From: an uncultured Lachnospiraceae bacterium
Lineage (GTDB): Bacteria > Bacillota > Clostridia > Lachnospirales > Lachnospiraceae
Length of the DNA: 5,879 nucleotides
Assembly: GCA_902803245.1 (NCBI GenBank)
Contig: CADCPJ010000317.1
Location: forward strand, 1 to 5,879
Direction: 5' to 3'
Shown piece by piece: positions 1-5,879 of this stretch; position 1 is the stretch's first letter, and every line of letters begins with the position of its first letter. A program made the translations under genes and the position numbers. The notes under the pieces were generated by a model. It was given only the letters and a program-made list of their open reading frames with translations, did no database searches and was not told the DNA's origin.

Positions 1-860
1 TCATCCGCCGCTGCAGGCTCTTTTACCGTCCGGGCAGCCGGATCTTCTGCACCGCCTTCTTCGCGGGAGTCCGTCGCAACGGCGATGATATCCCTGTCGT
101 CGCCGTCATTTGCCGTGATCTTCTGCTTCTCGCCGATGATACAGATGCTGTCGATGAGGTCCCGGTATGACGCCGCCTCCTCGAATTCCATCGCCTCGGA
201 GGCCTTCATCATCTTCTCTTTTAAGCGCTCGATCTCGCTCTTTGTGTCTCCGTTTAAAAATGACACCGCCCGGTCCACGTTCTTGCGGTACTCTTCCTTC
301 GAGATCCTCCCCTCGCAGGGAGCGTCGCACTGCCCGATGTGGTAATAGAGGCAGGGCCGGTCTTTTCCCTGCTGTTCCGGAAGCTTCCTGTCACACGAGC
401 GGATGCGGCAGAGTTTTCTTAAAAGCTCTATGGTGTCGCGCACGGCGCCCGCCGTGGGATAGGGCCCGTAGTACCTGGAGCTGTCCTTCTTCATGCTGCG
501 GCAAAGCTGGATCCTCGGGTAGTCCTCCCCGCAGGTCACCCGGATATAGGGGTAGCTCTTATCGTCTTTGAGCATCGTGTTGTACTTCGGCCGGTGCTCC
601 TTGATCAGATTGGACTCCAGCACAAGCGCTTCCAGCTCCGAGTCGGTGACGATGTACTCGAAGTGGTCGATCTGCGAGACCATCTTTACGATCTTCGGCG
701 ACTTGCCCCGGCTGCTCTGGAAGTACTGTCTCACGCGGTTTTTCAGCGAAACCGCCTTTCCGACGTAGAGGATCCCGTCGTCTTTTCCGTGCATGATATA
801 AACGCCGGGTTTCCCCGGCAGTTTTTTTAATTCCTCCTGTATGTCAAACTCAGCGCTCAT
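1..860 (-). CDS. uvrC: UvrABC system protein C (excinuclease subunit), N-terminal part; runs off the left edge
   Basis: UvrC makes the two incisions around a DNA lesion after UvrA/UvrB have located it (nucleotide excision repair, cytoplasm). The first 286 residues are visible and remain open at the window edge; full UvrC is usually about 600 residues. Residues about 14-94 form the GIY-YIG nuclease domain that makes the 3' cut: GVY at 19-21, YVGK at 32-35, and likely catalytic Tyr21, Tyr32, Arg42 and Glu82 by family analogy. Cys156, Cys170, Cys178 and Cys182 match the conserved cysteine set reported to bind an iron-sulfur cluster in E. coli UvrC. Residues about 206-241 are the UVR motif that contacts UvrB. 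From about residue 265 the sequence turns into an Ala/Glu/Pro-rich stretch (see findings). The ATG overlaps the ftsH stop codon as ATGA, and only a weak GGGAAT-like ribosome binding site precedes it, so translation is probably coupled to ftsH. The family call is very secure. Confidence 0.96.
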   Translation of the reverse strand, partial: MSAEFDIQEELKKLPGKPGVYIMHGKDDGILYVGKAVSLKNRVRQYFQSSRGKSPKIVKMVSQIDHFEYIVTDSELEALVLESNLIKEHRPKYNTMLKDDKSYPYIRVTCGEDYPRIQLCRSMKKDSSRYYGPYPTAGAVRDTIELLRKLCRIRSCDRKLPEQQGKDRPCLYYHIGQCDAPCEGRISKEEYRKNVDRAVSFLNGDTKSEIERLKEKMMKASEAMEFEEAASYRDLIDSICIIGEKQKITANDGDDRDIIAVATDSREEGGAEDPAARTVKEPAAAD

Positions 861-2926
861 TGCCCAATTCCCGCGGTTTCTTCGGACGCAAGCTTCTCCG
901 GAGCTGCTTCAGCCATCTCGGAGGATGCCTGGCCGGAGGCGGCCGTCTCAGAATCCGCCTGCTCAAGACCGGCCATCTCAGAAGCCGCCTGCTCAAGGCC
1001 GGCCGGTTCGGAAGCAGCAGTCTGCTCGAGGCCAGCTGGTTCGGAAGCAGCAGTCTGCCCCTCTTCCTTTTCTTCTACAGTAATGCCCTCACACCTGCGG
1101 AAGATCTCCATGAACTCCTTTCCGGTGATCGTCTCCTTCTTGATCAGGTACTCCGCGATCTCGTCCAGAGTCTTCCTGTGGGCGCTAAGAAGCGAGAGCG
1201 CCTCGTCGTACGACTTCTTCAGAAGGGCCATCACCTCGTGGTCGATCTCCGTCGCCGTCTGGTCGCCGCAGTTGAGCATCACCCTGCCGTCCAGATACTG
1301 GTTCTGCTGGCTCGCGAGCCCCATGAGACCGAACTTCTCCGACATGCCGTACTGGGTGATCATCGCGCGGGCTATCGCCGTCGCCTGCTCGATGTCGTTG
1401 GCCGCTCCCGTGGTCACCGTATCGAATACGATCTCCTCCGCGGCGCGCCCTCCGAGCGATACTACGAGCCTCGCCTCGAGTTCCTTCTTGGTGTTCAGGA
1501 ACTTCTCTTCCTCGGGAACCTGCAGCACATACCCCAGCGCTCCCATCGTGCGCGGGATGATCGTGATCTTCTGCACGGGCTCCGCATTTTTCTGGAGAGC
1601 GGTGAGAAGCGCATGTCCGACTTCGTGGTAGGAGACGATCCTGCGCTCCTCCGCCCCGAGAATCCGGTCCTTCTTCTCCTTGCCGACGAGGACCACCTCC
1701 ACGGCGTCCAGAAGATCCTTCTGGGTGACAGCCTGCCTGCCGCGCTTCACGGCGAGGATGGCCGCCTCGTTGATCATGTTCGCGAGGTCAGAGCCCACTG
1801 CCCCGCCTGTAGCGAGAGCTATGGCGTCGAGATCCACCGTGTCGTCCATGAGGACGTCCTTGGAGTGGACCTTTAAGATCGCCACGCGGCCTTTCAGGTC
1901 CGGCCGGTCCACGATGACGCGGCGGTCAAAGCGTCCGGGGCGCAGGAGCGCGGGGTCGAGAACCTCCGGGCGGTTTGTCGCCGCCAGGATGAGCAGGCCC
2001 TTTGAGGAGTCGAATCCGTCCATCTCCGCCAGGAGCTGGTTCAGCGTCTGCTCTCTCTCGTCATTTCCGCCGCCGTACTTTCCTCCGTCTCTCGTCTTGC
2101 CGATGGCGTCGATCTCATCAATGAAAATGATGCAGGGCGAGCTCTTCTTGGCCTCCTCGAACAGGTCACGCACGCGGCTCGCGCCGACACCGACGAACAT
2201 TTCCACGAATTCGGAGCCGGACAGGGAGAAGAAGGGAACATTTGCCTCGCCCGCAACGGCTTTTGCGAGCAGGGTTTTTCCCGTTCCGGGAGGACCGACG
2301 AGCAGGGCTCCCTTCGGCAGCTTCGCGCCGATCGCCACATACCGGCCGGGATCATGCAGGAATTCCACGACTTCCTGGAGGGATTCCTTCGCCTCGTCTT
2401 CGCCCGCGACATCCTTAAATGTCACGCCGGTACTCTTCTGCACATAGGATTTTGCGCGGCTGCGCCCCACTCCCATGACTCCTCCGCCGCGCCCCATGCG
2501 CCCCATCATGATGTTGAGCACGAGCACGAAGAGCACGAAGGGGACAATAAAGCTGAGGATCGTGGCCGCAAATTCCGCCACGATGGAAGACTCCTTGGCG
2601 GAAAAGGTCACTCCCGCTTCGCTGAGCCTCTCGGTGAGGGCGGTGGAATCCTCCGTCCTCGTCGTGTAATAGCGGAAGAGGGAGCCGGTACCTTTCTTCG
2701 TCTTCGGGGTGATGTCGATCGTATCCGACTTGATCGTGACAGATTCCACTTCACCGGCCTTCAGCATGCTGAGGAACTTGTCGTACGTGATCTTCTGAGA
2801 TGCTCCGTCGCCGAACATGCCTGAGAATGCACTCATGCAGAGCATGCTGATCAGGACTCCGAGAAGAATCACGAGCAAGTACTGCCGGTTCTTATTGTTG
2901 TTCTGCCCATTCTGGTTGTTGTCCAT
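857..2926 (-). CDS. ftsH: ATP-dependent zinc metalloprotease FtsH
   Basis: FtsH is a hexameric membrane-anchored AAA+ protease that unfolds and degrades membrane and short-lived cytosolic proteins. The 689 residues show an Asn/Gln-rich start (1-15), a first membrane helix at about 16-38, an extracytoplasmic domain, and a second helix at about 118-141. The AAA+ module follows: Walker A GPPGTGKT at 211-218, pore loop FVGVG at 244-248, Walker B IIFIDE at 266-271, and the second region of homology with RPGRFDR at 329-335. In the protease domain, HEVGH at 434-438 is the zinc site with catalytic Glu435, and Asp511 in TGAANDIEQ is the likely third ligand. The core ends near residue 615. Beyond it lies a low-complexity repeat tail, which makes the protein longer than the E. 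coli and B. subtilis forms (about 640). The ATG has a GAGGA ribosome binding site 10 nt upstream. It starts a transcription unit with uvrC and has its own promoter at 3076-3104. Confidence 0.97.
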   Translation of the reverse strand: MDNNQNGQNNNKNRQYLLVILLGVLISMLCMSAFSGMFGDGASQKITYDKFLSMLKAGEVESVTIKSDTIDITPKTKKGTGSLFRYYTTRTEDSTALTERLSEAGVTFSAKESSIVAEFAATILSFIVPFVLFVLVLNIMMGRMGRGGGVMGVGRSRAKSYVQKSTGVTFKDVAGEDEAKESLQEVVEFLHDPGRYVAIGAKLPKGALLVGPPGTGKTLLAKAVAGEANVPFFSLSGSEFVEMFVGVGASRVRDLFEEAKKSSPCIIFIDEIDAIGKTRDGGKYGGGNDEREQTLNQLLAEMDGFDSSKGLLILAATNRPEVLDPALLRPGRFDRRVIVDRPDLKGRVAILKVHSKDVLMDDTVDLDAIALATGGAVGSDLANMINEAAILAVKRGRQAVTQKDLLDAVEVVLVGKEKKDRILGAEERRIVSYHEVGHALLTALQKNAEPVQKITIIPRTMGALGYVLQVPEEEKFLNTKKELEARLVVSLGGRAAEEIVFDTVTTGAANDIEQATAIARAMITQYGMSEKFGLMGLASQQNQYLDGRVMLNCGDQTATEIDHEVMALLKKSYDEALSLLSAHRKTLDEIAEYLIKKETITGKEFMEIFRRCEGITVEEKEEGQTAASEPAGLEQTAASEPAGLEQAASEMAGLEQADSETAASGQASSEMAEAAPEKLASEETAGIGQ
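902..1057 (-). repeat. Imperfect tandem repeat encoding the FtsH C-terminal tail
   Basis: Five consecutive units of 33, 33, 30, 30 and 30 bp encode FtsH residues 624-675. In protein terms they read [11 protein letters not shown] twice exactly, then [20 protein letters not shown] and [10 protein letters not shown]. The 14-bp string gaagcagcagtctg occurs at 1011-1024 and 1044-1057, 33 bp apart, and a 22-bp stretch at 989-1010 recurs with a few changes at 1022-1043. Third-position differences between units show this is not a brand-new duplication. The encoded segment is Ala/Glu-rich, acidic and probably disordered. Its role is unknown. Confidence 0.9.
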
Positions 2927-3069
2927 GTATCTTACTTCCTCATCTGGGTGATGCCGCAGGGTGTGAGCGGGGACAGGCCCAAAAGCAGCCTCCTGCCTGT
3001 AACCTGGATGCCGGCCCGTGCGGCCTGGTGCGCTTTTTGGCGCACAGTAAAGAGACCGAGTATCCGGCA
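2927..3069 (-). promoter_or_regulatory. GC-rich structured 5' leader of ftsH
   Basis: This is the stretch from the predicted transcription start (about 3069) to the ftsH ATG, about 140 nt. It holds several inverted repeats. GTGCGC/GCGCAC at 3028-3045 has a 6-nt loop. ACAGGC/GCCTGT at 2973-3000 encloses a competing small GCAG/CTGC hairpin. The ribosome binding site GAGGA at 2937-2941 does not obviously pair with any of them. No known riboswitch or T-box signature was recognised, and no leader peptide with a start codon and binding site was seen. A regulatory role is possible but unproven. Confidence 0.4.
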
Positions 3070-3075
3070 GAGACC

Positions 3076-3104
3076 ATTATAAATCATTTTCCAAAAAACG
3101 AAAA
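3076..3104 (-). promoter_or_regulatory. Predicted sigma-A promoter for ftsH-uvrC
   Basis: On the minus strand a perfect TATAAT (3076-3081) lies 17 bp downstream of TTTTCG (3099-3104), with an A/T-rich spacer. The -35 matches the TTGACA consensus at only three positions, which suggests dependence on an activator or on flanking elements. Transcription would start near 3069. It lies after the rplQ terminator and before ftsH, which is where an independent promoter is expected. Confidence 0.65.
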
Positions 3105-3114
3105 CCCTGGGTCT

Positions 3115-3187
3115 TTCTTTATGACAGGATGGTATCCTTTATGGCCGGACGATAGTTCTTTGTGCCGGGATGGTATCCTTTGTGGCA
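3115..3187 (-). repeat. Phased four-copy repeat array upstream of the ftsH promoter
   Basis: The plus-strand 9-mer TYCTTTRTG occurs at 3115, 3135, 3156 and 3176, with spacings of 20, 21 and 20 bp. Longer units built on it are ggatggtatcctttatggcc (3127-3146), a diverged middle copy (3147-3166), and ggatggtatcctttgtggca (3168-3187). The two outer units carry the dyad GGAT-N3-ATCC, extended to 5-bp arms at 3126-3138. The array begins about 10 bp upstream of the predicted -35 and its last unit just touches the end of the rplQ terminator. Spacing of two helical turns fits tandem protein-binding sites, but an ordinary intergenic repeat is equally possible. Confidence 0.75.
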
Positions 3188-3224
3188 GAAATAAGAAAGA
3201 GCCAGAGCATGCCGCCCTGACTCT
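3187..3224 (-). terminator. Rho-independent terminator after rplQ
   Basis: On the minus strand an 11-bp stem (3214-3224 pairing with 3198-3208, including two G-U pairs) closes a 5-nt loop. It is followed by the U-rich run TTCTTATTTCT. It begins about 20 nt after the rplQ stop codon and should end the ribosomal-protein operon, separating it from ftsH. Confidence 0.88.
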
Positions 3225-3243
3225 CAAGTATCTAACCGAATCT

Positions 3244-3780
3244 TTAAACCAGCTCAAGAAGAACCTTCATGGCTCCGTCACCGGGGCGCTGCGCAATCTT
3301 GATGATGCGGGTGTAGCCGCCGTTGCGGTTCACATACTTCGGAGCGATCTCCGTGAACATCTTCTCAGCCATATCGATCTTCTTTGTTCCCTTCTTGCGG
3401 CCCTTGCCCTCAGTCGGAACTTCCGTGACCGGATAGAAGACCTTGTACATCTTTCTTCTTGCATGAAGTCTGGACGGAAGATCCTTTTTGATCTCCTTCT
3501 GTACCTCCTGGTACTTTGTGACCTTCTTGCCGTCAACGACTTCCTTCACGCGCTTGCCGGAAGCGTCCTTCTCCGGAACCTTGCAAGTGACAGTCACGGT
3601 CTCGAAATTGTCCTTCTCCTTTACTGCGAGAGCAATGAGGCCCTCTGCAATTTTCGAAACTTCCTTGGCCTTCGCCTCGGTTGTGACGATCTTGCCGTGA
3701 TAGAGAAGCTGCGTGACCTGGCTTCTAAGAAGTGCTTTTCTCTGTGACGCGGTTCTGCTCAGTTTTCTGTAGCCTGACAT
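3244..3780 (-). CDS. rplQ: 50S ribosomal protein bL17, enlarged form
   Basis: bL17 is a large-subunit ribosomal protein near the peptide exit tunnel. The 178 residues keep the family's start ([17 protein letters not shown], 3-19), the [12 protein letters not shown] segment (30-41) and the end signature [11 protein letters not shown] (151-161) with terminal LELV. Compared with E. coli L17 (about 127 residues) the extra length sits in two charged, Lys-rich insertions, at roughly residues 54-100 and 117-134. Similar enlarged bL17 proteins are, from memory, usual in Lachnospiraceae, so this is probably a lineage trait and not damage. A GGAGG lies 11 nt before the ATG. It is the last gene of the operon, 80 nt after rpoA and just before a strong terminator. 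Confidence 0.96.
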   Translation of the reverse strand: MSGYRKLSRTASQRKALLRSQVTQLLYHGKIVTTEAKAKEVSKIAEGLIALAVKEKDNFETVTVTCKVPEKDASGKRVKEVVDGKKVTKYQEVQKEIKKDLPSRLHARRKMYKVFYPVTEVPTEGKGRKKGTKKIDMAEKMFTEIAPKYVNRNGGYTRIIKIAQRPGDGAMKVLLELV

Positions 3781-3813
3781 TGTTTGCTATTCCTCCATAT
3801 ACGGTGCGCTTGT

Positions 3814-3841
3814 CCGCAGTGCTCTTCGGTCTTACCTGCGG
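3814..3841 (-). other. Possible RNA hairpin in the rpoA-rplQ spacer
   Basis: In the 80-nt spacer the 6-nt arms CCGCAG and CTGCGG can pair across a 16-nt loop, leaving the rplQ GGAGG (3792-3796) free downstream. No U-run follows, so it is not a terminator. It may be a processing or stability element, or chance. Confidence 0.3.
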
Positions 3842-3860
3842 GGCGTTCATTTACCGAATG

Positions 3861-4817
3861 TTACTCCTCGCTCGGCCTCAAGGACAATCCCAGCTCCTTC
3901 AGCTTTGCGAGAACCTCCTCGAGGGACTTTCGGCCCAGGTTCCGGACCTTCATCATATCCTCGGAAGTCTTGTTGCAGAGCTCCTCCACCGTGTTGATTC
4001 CCGCGCGCTTCAGGCAGTTGTAGGAACGGACGGAGAGCTCCAGCTCGTCGATGTTCATCTCGAGCACTTTTTCTTTTTCATTGTCTTCCTTCTCGATCAT
4101 GACCTCCGCGGTCATCGCTGTCTCGGTCAGGTCGACGAAGAGGCGCAGATGCTCGCTGAGAACCTTCGCCGCGAGGGAGACGGCCTCCTCCGGGTTCAGT
4201 GTTCCGCGGGTCCAGACATCGAGCGTCAGCTTGTCGAAGTCTGTCTGCTGGCCCACACGAGTGTTCTCCACGCTCATATTGACGCGGTCCACAGGTGTGT
4301 AGATGGAGTCGACCGCGATCACTCCGATGGGCTGGTCATCCGGCTTGCCCTTGTCGGCGCTGATATAGCCGCGCCCCTTCGTGATCGTAATCTCCATATT
4401 CAGCTTGCAGTCCGCGTTGTCCAGCGTGGCGATCACCTGATCGGGATTCATGATCTCGATGTCGGAGTCCACCTGGATATCTCCCGCGCGAACCACGCCC
4501 TCGCCTTCAAATTCTATGTAAGCGGTCTTGGGCTCGTCCGTGTCGGAATGATTGCGGATGGCAAGGCTCTTCAGATTCATAATGATCTCGGAGACGTCTT
4601 CCTTGACGCCCGGGATCGGGCTGAACTCATGCAGGACACCATCAATCTTGACCTGACTGACTGCGGCACCCGGCAGGGAGGAGAGCATGATCCTCCTCAG
4701 TGAATTCCCGAGTGTCGTGCCATAGCCTCTCTCCAGAGGCTCCACGACGAACCTGCCGAATCTCTTGTCCGCTGACAGCTCCTCGATGGTAATTTTCGGT
4801 TTGTTAAAATCAAACAC
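3861..4817 (-). CDS. rpoA: DNA-directed RNA polymerase alpha subunit
   Basis: The alpha subunit dimerises to nucleate RNA polymerase assembly, and its C-terminal domain touches UP-element DNA and activators. Of 318 residues, about 1-230 are the N-terminal assembly domain, with [17 protein letters not shown] at 31-47 as its hallmark. An acidic linker follows (about 240-252), then the C-terminal domain (about 256-313). DNA-contact residues equivalent to E. coli R265, N268, C269, G296, K298 and S299 are seen as Arg264, Asn267, Cys268, Gly295, Lys297 and Ser298. I chose the GTG at 4815-4817 because AAGGAGG sits 8 nt upstream and the protein then begins VFDFNKP, as in relatives. The in-frame ATG at 4880 would add 21 unrelated residues and lacks a binding site. 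The gene lies between rpsD and rplQ, the classical order. Confidence 0.97.
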   Translation of the reverse strand: MFDFNKPKITIEELSADKRFGRFVVEPLERGYGTTLGNSLRRIMLSSLPGAAVSQVKIDGVLHEFSPIPGVKEDVSEIIMNLKSLAIRNHSDTDEPKTAYIEFEGEGVVRAGDIQVDSDIEIMNPDQVIATLDNADCKLNMEITITKGRGYISADKGKPDDQPIGVIAVDSIYTPVDRVNMSVENTRVGQQTDFDKLTLDVWTRGTLNPEEAVSLAAKVLSEHLRLFVDLTETAMTAEVMIEKEDNEKEKVLEMNIDELELSVRSYNCLKRAGINTVEELCNKTSEDMMKVRNLGRKSLEEVLAKLKELGLSLRPSEE

Positions 4818-4825
4818 TAAGAATT

Positions 4826-4832
4826 CCTCCTT
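4826..4832 (-). promoter_or_regulatory. Ribosome binding site that fixes the rpoA GTG start
   Basis: AAGGAGG on the minus strand lies 8 nt before the GTG. It is the strongest site in the spacer and decides against the longer ATG reading at 4880. A C-run (4857-4863 on the plus strand as G's) could pair with the G-run at 4839-4844 just upstream, holding the site next to the base of a hairpin. Confidence 0.85.
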
Positions 4833-4838
4833 ATTCTG

Positions 4839-4936
4839 CCCCCCGTTTATGCTTAAGGGGGGGAGCCCGTCTTTCGGCATGAGGCAGTACCGGCAGAGCC
4901 GGCACTTGGGCCCTTCAGCCTTAAAAGGCTTCGGGC
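4839..4936 (-). promoter_or_regulatory. Hairpin-rich spacer between rpsD and rpoA
   Basis: Three inverted repeats follow one another in the transcript. First (4910-4936), GCCC/GGGC encloses a GA/GAA internal loop and then AGCCT/AGGCT with a TTTA loop. Second (4888-4904), TGCCGGC/GCCGGTA has a TCT loop, including one G-U pair. Third (4839-4863), a C-run pairs with a G-run directly before the rpoA ribosome binding site. None is followed by a U-run, so they are not typical terminators. They could be sites for RNase processing, mRNA stability or translational control. The function is inferred only from position and pairing. Confidence 0.5.
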
Positions 4937-4967
4937 GACCTCACAGGATCCCTGATGTGTGCTGCAA

Positions 4968-5570
4968 TTACTTGCTGTACAACTCGACGATGAGCATCTC
5001 GTTGACCGGGACGTCGATCGCAGCCCTTGACGGAGCTTCCTTGACCATGCCGGTGAGATTCTCTGTGTCGGCCTCGAGCCACTCCGGAACGACTCTTCCC
5101 GCTGTAGCTGCAAGGATGCCGTTCTCAGCCTTATATCTGGCCGAAGATCTCTTCTTCTCCCTGATCTCGACCTTGTCGCCTGCCTTCAGCTGATAGGAAG
5201 GGATGTTGACGCACTTGCCGTTCACGAGAACGTGCTTGTGGTCGACGATCTGGCGTGCCTCGCGCCTTGTGCGGGCAAAGCCCAGGCGGAAGATCACGTT
5301 GTCCAGGCGCATCTCCAGCATGCGCATGAGGTTTTCACCGGTCATGCCTGCCTGGCGGTCTGCCTTCTCGTAATAGTTGCGGAAAGGCTTCTCAAGCACG
5401 CCATAGATGAACTTGGCCTTCTGCTTCTCGCGAAGCTGCTGGCCATATTCAGAGACTTTGCGGCCGGATCTCATGAGCTTTCTGTTCGACTGCTTATCAA
5501 TACCGAGATACTGCGGCTCGATTCCGAGGGAGCGGCATCTCTTGAGGACAGGTACTCTATTTACTGCCAT
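4968..5570 (-). CDS. rpsD: 30S ribosomal protein uS4
   Basis: uS4 is a primary 16S rRNA binder that nucleates 30S assembly near the 5' domain and helps control decoding accuracy. The 200 residues match the usual length. LREKQKAKFIYGVLEKPFRNYY at about 46-67 and NLMRMLEMRLDNVIFRLGFA at 80-99 are family hallmarks, the S4 RNA-binding fold covers roughly 89-150, and the protein ends in the typical VELYSK. Only Cys12 occurs in the N-terminal region, so this is the form without the zinc-binding cysteine cluster. AGGAGG lies 11 nt before the ATG, with a 12-bp palindrome filling the gap. It follows rpsK by 44 nt. In other bacteria S4 represses its own operon by binding mRNA; whether this happens here cannot be told from the window. 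Confidence 0.97.
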   Translation of the reverse strand: MAVNRVPVLKRCRSLGIEPQYLGIDKQSNRKLMRSGRKVSEYGQQLREKQKAKFIYGVLEKPFRNYYEKADRQAGMTGENLMRMLEMRLDNVIFRLGFARTRREARQIVDHKHVLVNGKCVNIPSYQLKAGDKVEIREKKRSSARYKAENGILAATAGRVVPEWLEADTENLTGMVKEAPSRAAIDVPVNEMLIVELYSK

Positions 5571-5587
5571 GTCTTTAAAGACCTCCT
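5571..5587 (-). promoter_or_regulatory. rpsD ribosome binding site with palindrome before the start codon
   Basis: AGGAGG (5582-5587) is followed, sharing its last G, by the perfect palindrome GTCTTTAAAGAC (5571-5582), which abuts the ATG. In RNA it could form a 4-bp hairpin with a UUAA loop, shortening the effective spacing from 11 nt, or it could pair between two molecules. The binding site itself is secure; the structural role is speculative. Confidence 0.6.
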
Positions 5588-5614
5588 ATAATCTGTGAAA
5601 AGAGCTGTGATGGA

Positions 5615-5879
5615 TCAGACGCGACGGCGCTTCGGCGGGCGGCATCCGTTGTGCGGAACCGGTGTGCAGTCCTTGATGCTTAAGACCTGCAGACCCGCTG
5701 CGGACAGAGCACGGATTGCGGCTTCACGTCCCGAACCCGGTCCCTTGACGAAGACGTCGACTGTCTTCAGGCCGTGAACGAGAGCTGCCTTCGTAGCTGT
5801 CTCAGCTGCCATCTGGGCTGCATAAGGGGTAGATTTTCTGGAACCTTTGAATCCAAGGCCGCCGGCACTTGCCCATGAA
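5615..5879 (-). CDS. rpsK: 30S ribosomal protein uS11, C-terminal part; 5' end beyond the right edge
   Basis: uS11 lies on the 30S platform near the E site and helps position mRNA. The last 87 codons are visible, of about 130 in the family. The frame is open to the window edge, starting [20 protein letters not shown], so the ATG at 5812 is an internal methionine and not the start. The signature [15 protein letters not shown] and the highly conserved ending [13 protein letters not shown] confirm the family. A TGA stop lies 44 nt before rpsD. It is the first gene of the visible part of the alpha operon; rpsM would be expected further right. Confidence 0.95.
   Translation of the reverse strand, partial: SWASAGGLGFKGSRKSTPYAAQMAAETATKAALVHGLKTVDVFVKGPGSGREAAIRALSAAGLQVLSIKDCTPVPHNGCRPPKRRRV

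Noticed and set aside
833..838. AGGAGG inside the start of uvrC as a second ribosome binding site
   Set aside because: No start codon lies at the proper distance, and starting at the later Met23 would remove catalytic Tyr21 of the GIY-YIG domain.
860..1876. Long plus-strand open frame (338 codons) opposite ftsH
   Set aside because: The opposite strand encodes unmistakable FtsH. The frame is a by-product of GC-rich codon use and its composition is unnatural.
2941..3069. T-box or other known riboswitch in the ftsH leader
   Set aside because: No T-box consensus, terminator/antiterminator pair or other known aptamer signature was seen on the coding strand.
3115..3187. Short CRISPR array
   Set aside because: The period of 20-21 bp leaves no room for spacers of normal length, and the units are tandem and diverged.
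3028..3747. Plus-strand open frame of 239 codons beginning in the ftsH leader, with a seven-residue rhythm in its start
   Set aside because: Most of it is antisense to rplQ. The rhythm simply reflects the 21-bp DNA repeat. No ribosome binding site or family resemblance was seen.
3732..4703. Long plus-strand open frame (323 codons) opposite rpoA
   Set aside because: It is antisense to a clear RpoA and has no recognisable domain.
5615..5812. A complete small gene starting at the ATG at 5812
   Set aside because: The frame continues upstream to the window edge with clear uS11 sequence, so this ATG is internal.

Overview
The window is a slice of a bacterial chromosome, and every gene I can support lies on the minus strand. 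It reads right to left as rpsK (3' part), rpsD, rpoA, rplQ, a terminator, an intergenic region of about 0.3 kb with a promoter, then ftsH and the 5' part of uvrC. The DNA is GC-rich. The proteins look like those of Firmicutes/Clostridia, most probably a high-GC member of the Lachnospiraceae. Clues are the wording of RpoA and FtsH, an enlarged bL17 of 178 residues, AGGAGG-type ribosome binding sites, and the order rpsK-rpsD-rpoA-rplQ. This placement is by recall of family sequences, not by a search.

Bases 3244-5879 are the distal end of the alpha/S13 ribosomal operon: small-subunit proteins uS11 and uS4, the RNA polymerase alpha subunit, and large-subunit protein bL17. Ribosome and RNA polymerase synthesis are thus tied together in one transcript. 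The spacers between these genes are 44, 150 and 80 nt. The 150-nt rpsD-rpoA spacer is unusually rich in hairpins and places a GTG start for rpoA behind a strong AAGGAGG. The operon ends just after rplQ in a clear intrinsic terminator (3187-3224).

Bases 2927-3243 hold no gene. They contain, in the minus-strand direction, the terminator, a four-copy array of a phased 20-21 bp motif (3115-3187), a sigma-A-like promoter with a perfect TATAAT (3076-3104), and a GC-rich 5' leader of about 140 nt with hairpins.

Bases 1-2926 are a second transcription unit. It holds ftsH (membrane AAA+ zinc protease) and uvrC (nucleotide excision repair endonuclease), joined by a 4-bp ATGA stop/start overlap. FtsH carries an imperfect tandem-repeat tail, and UvrC shows an Ala/Glu/Pro-rich segment where its second nuclease half should begin.

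No mobile element, CRISPR array, tRNA or rRNA was found, and I saw no obviously new multi-gene system. The most interesting signals are the phased array upstream of ftsH, the structured rpsD-rpoA spacer, and the repeat tail of FtsH.
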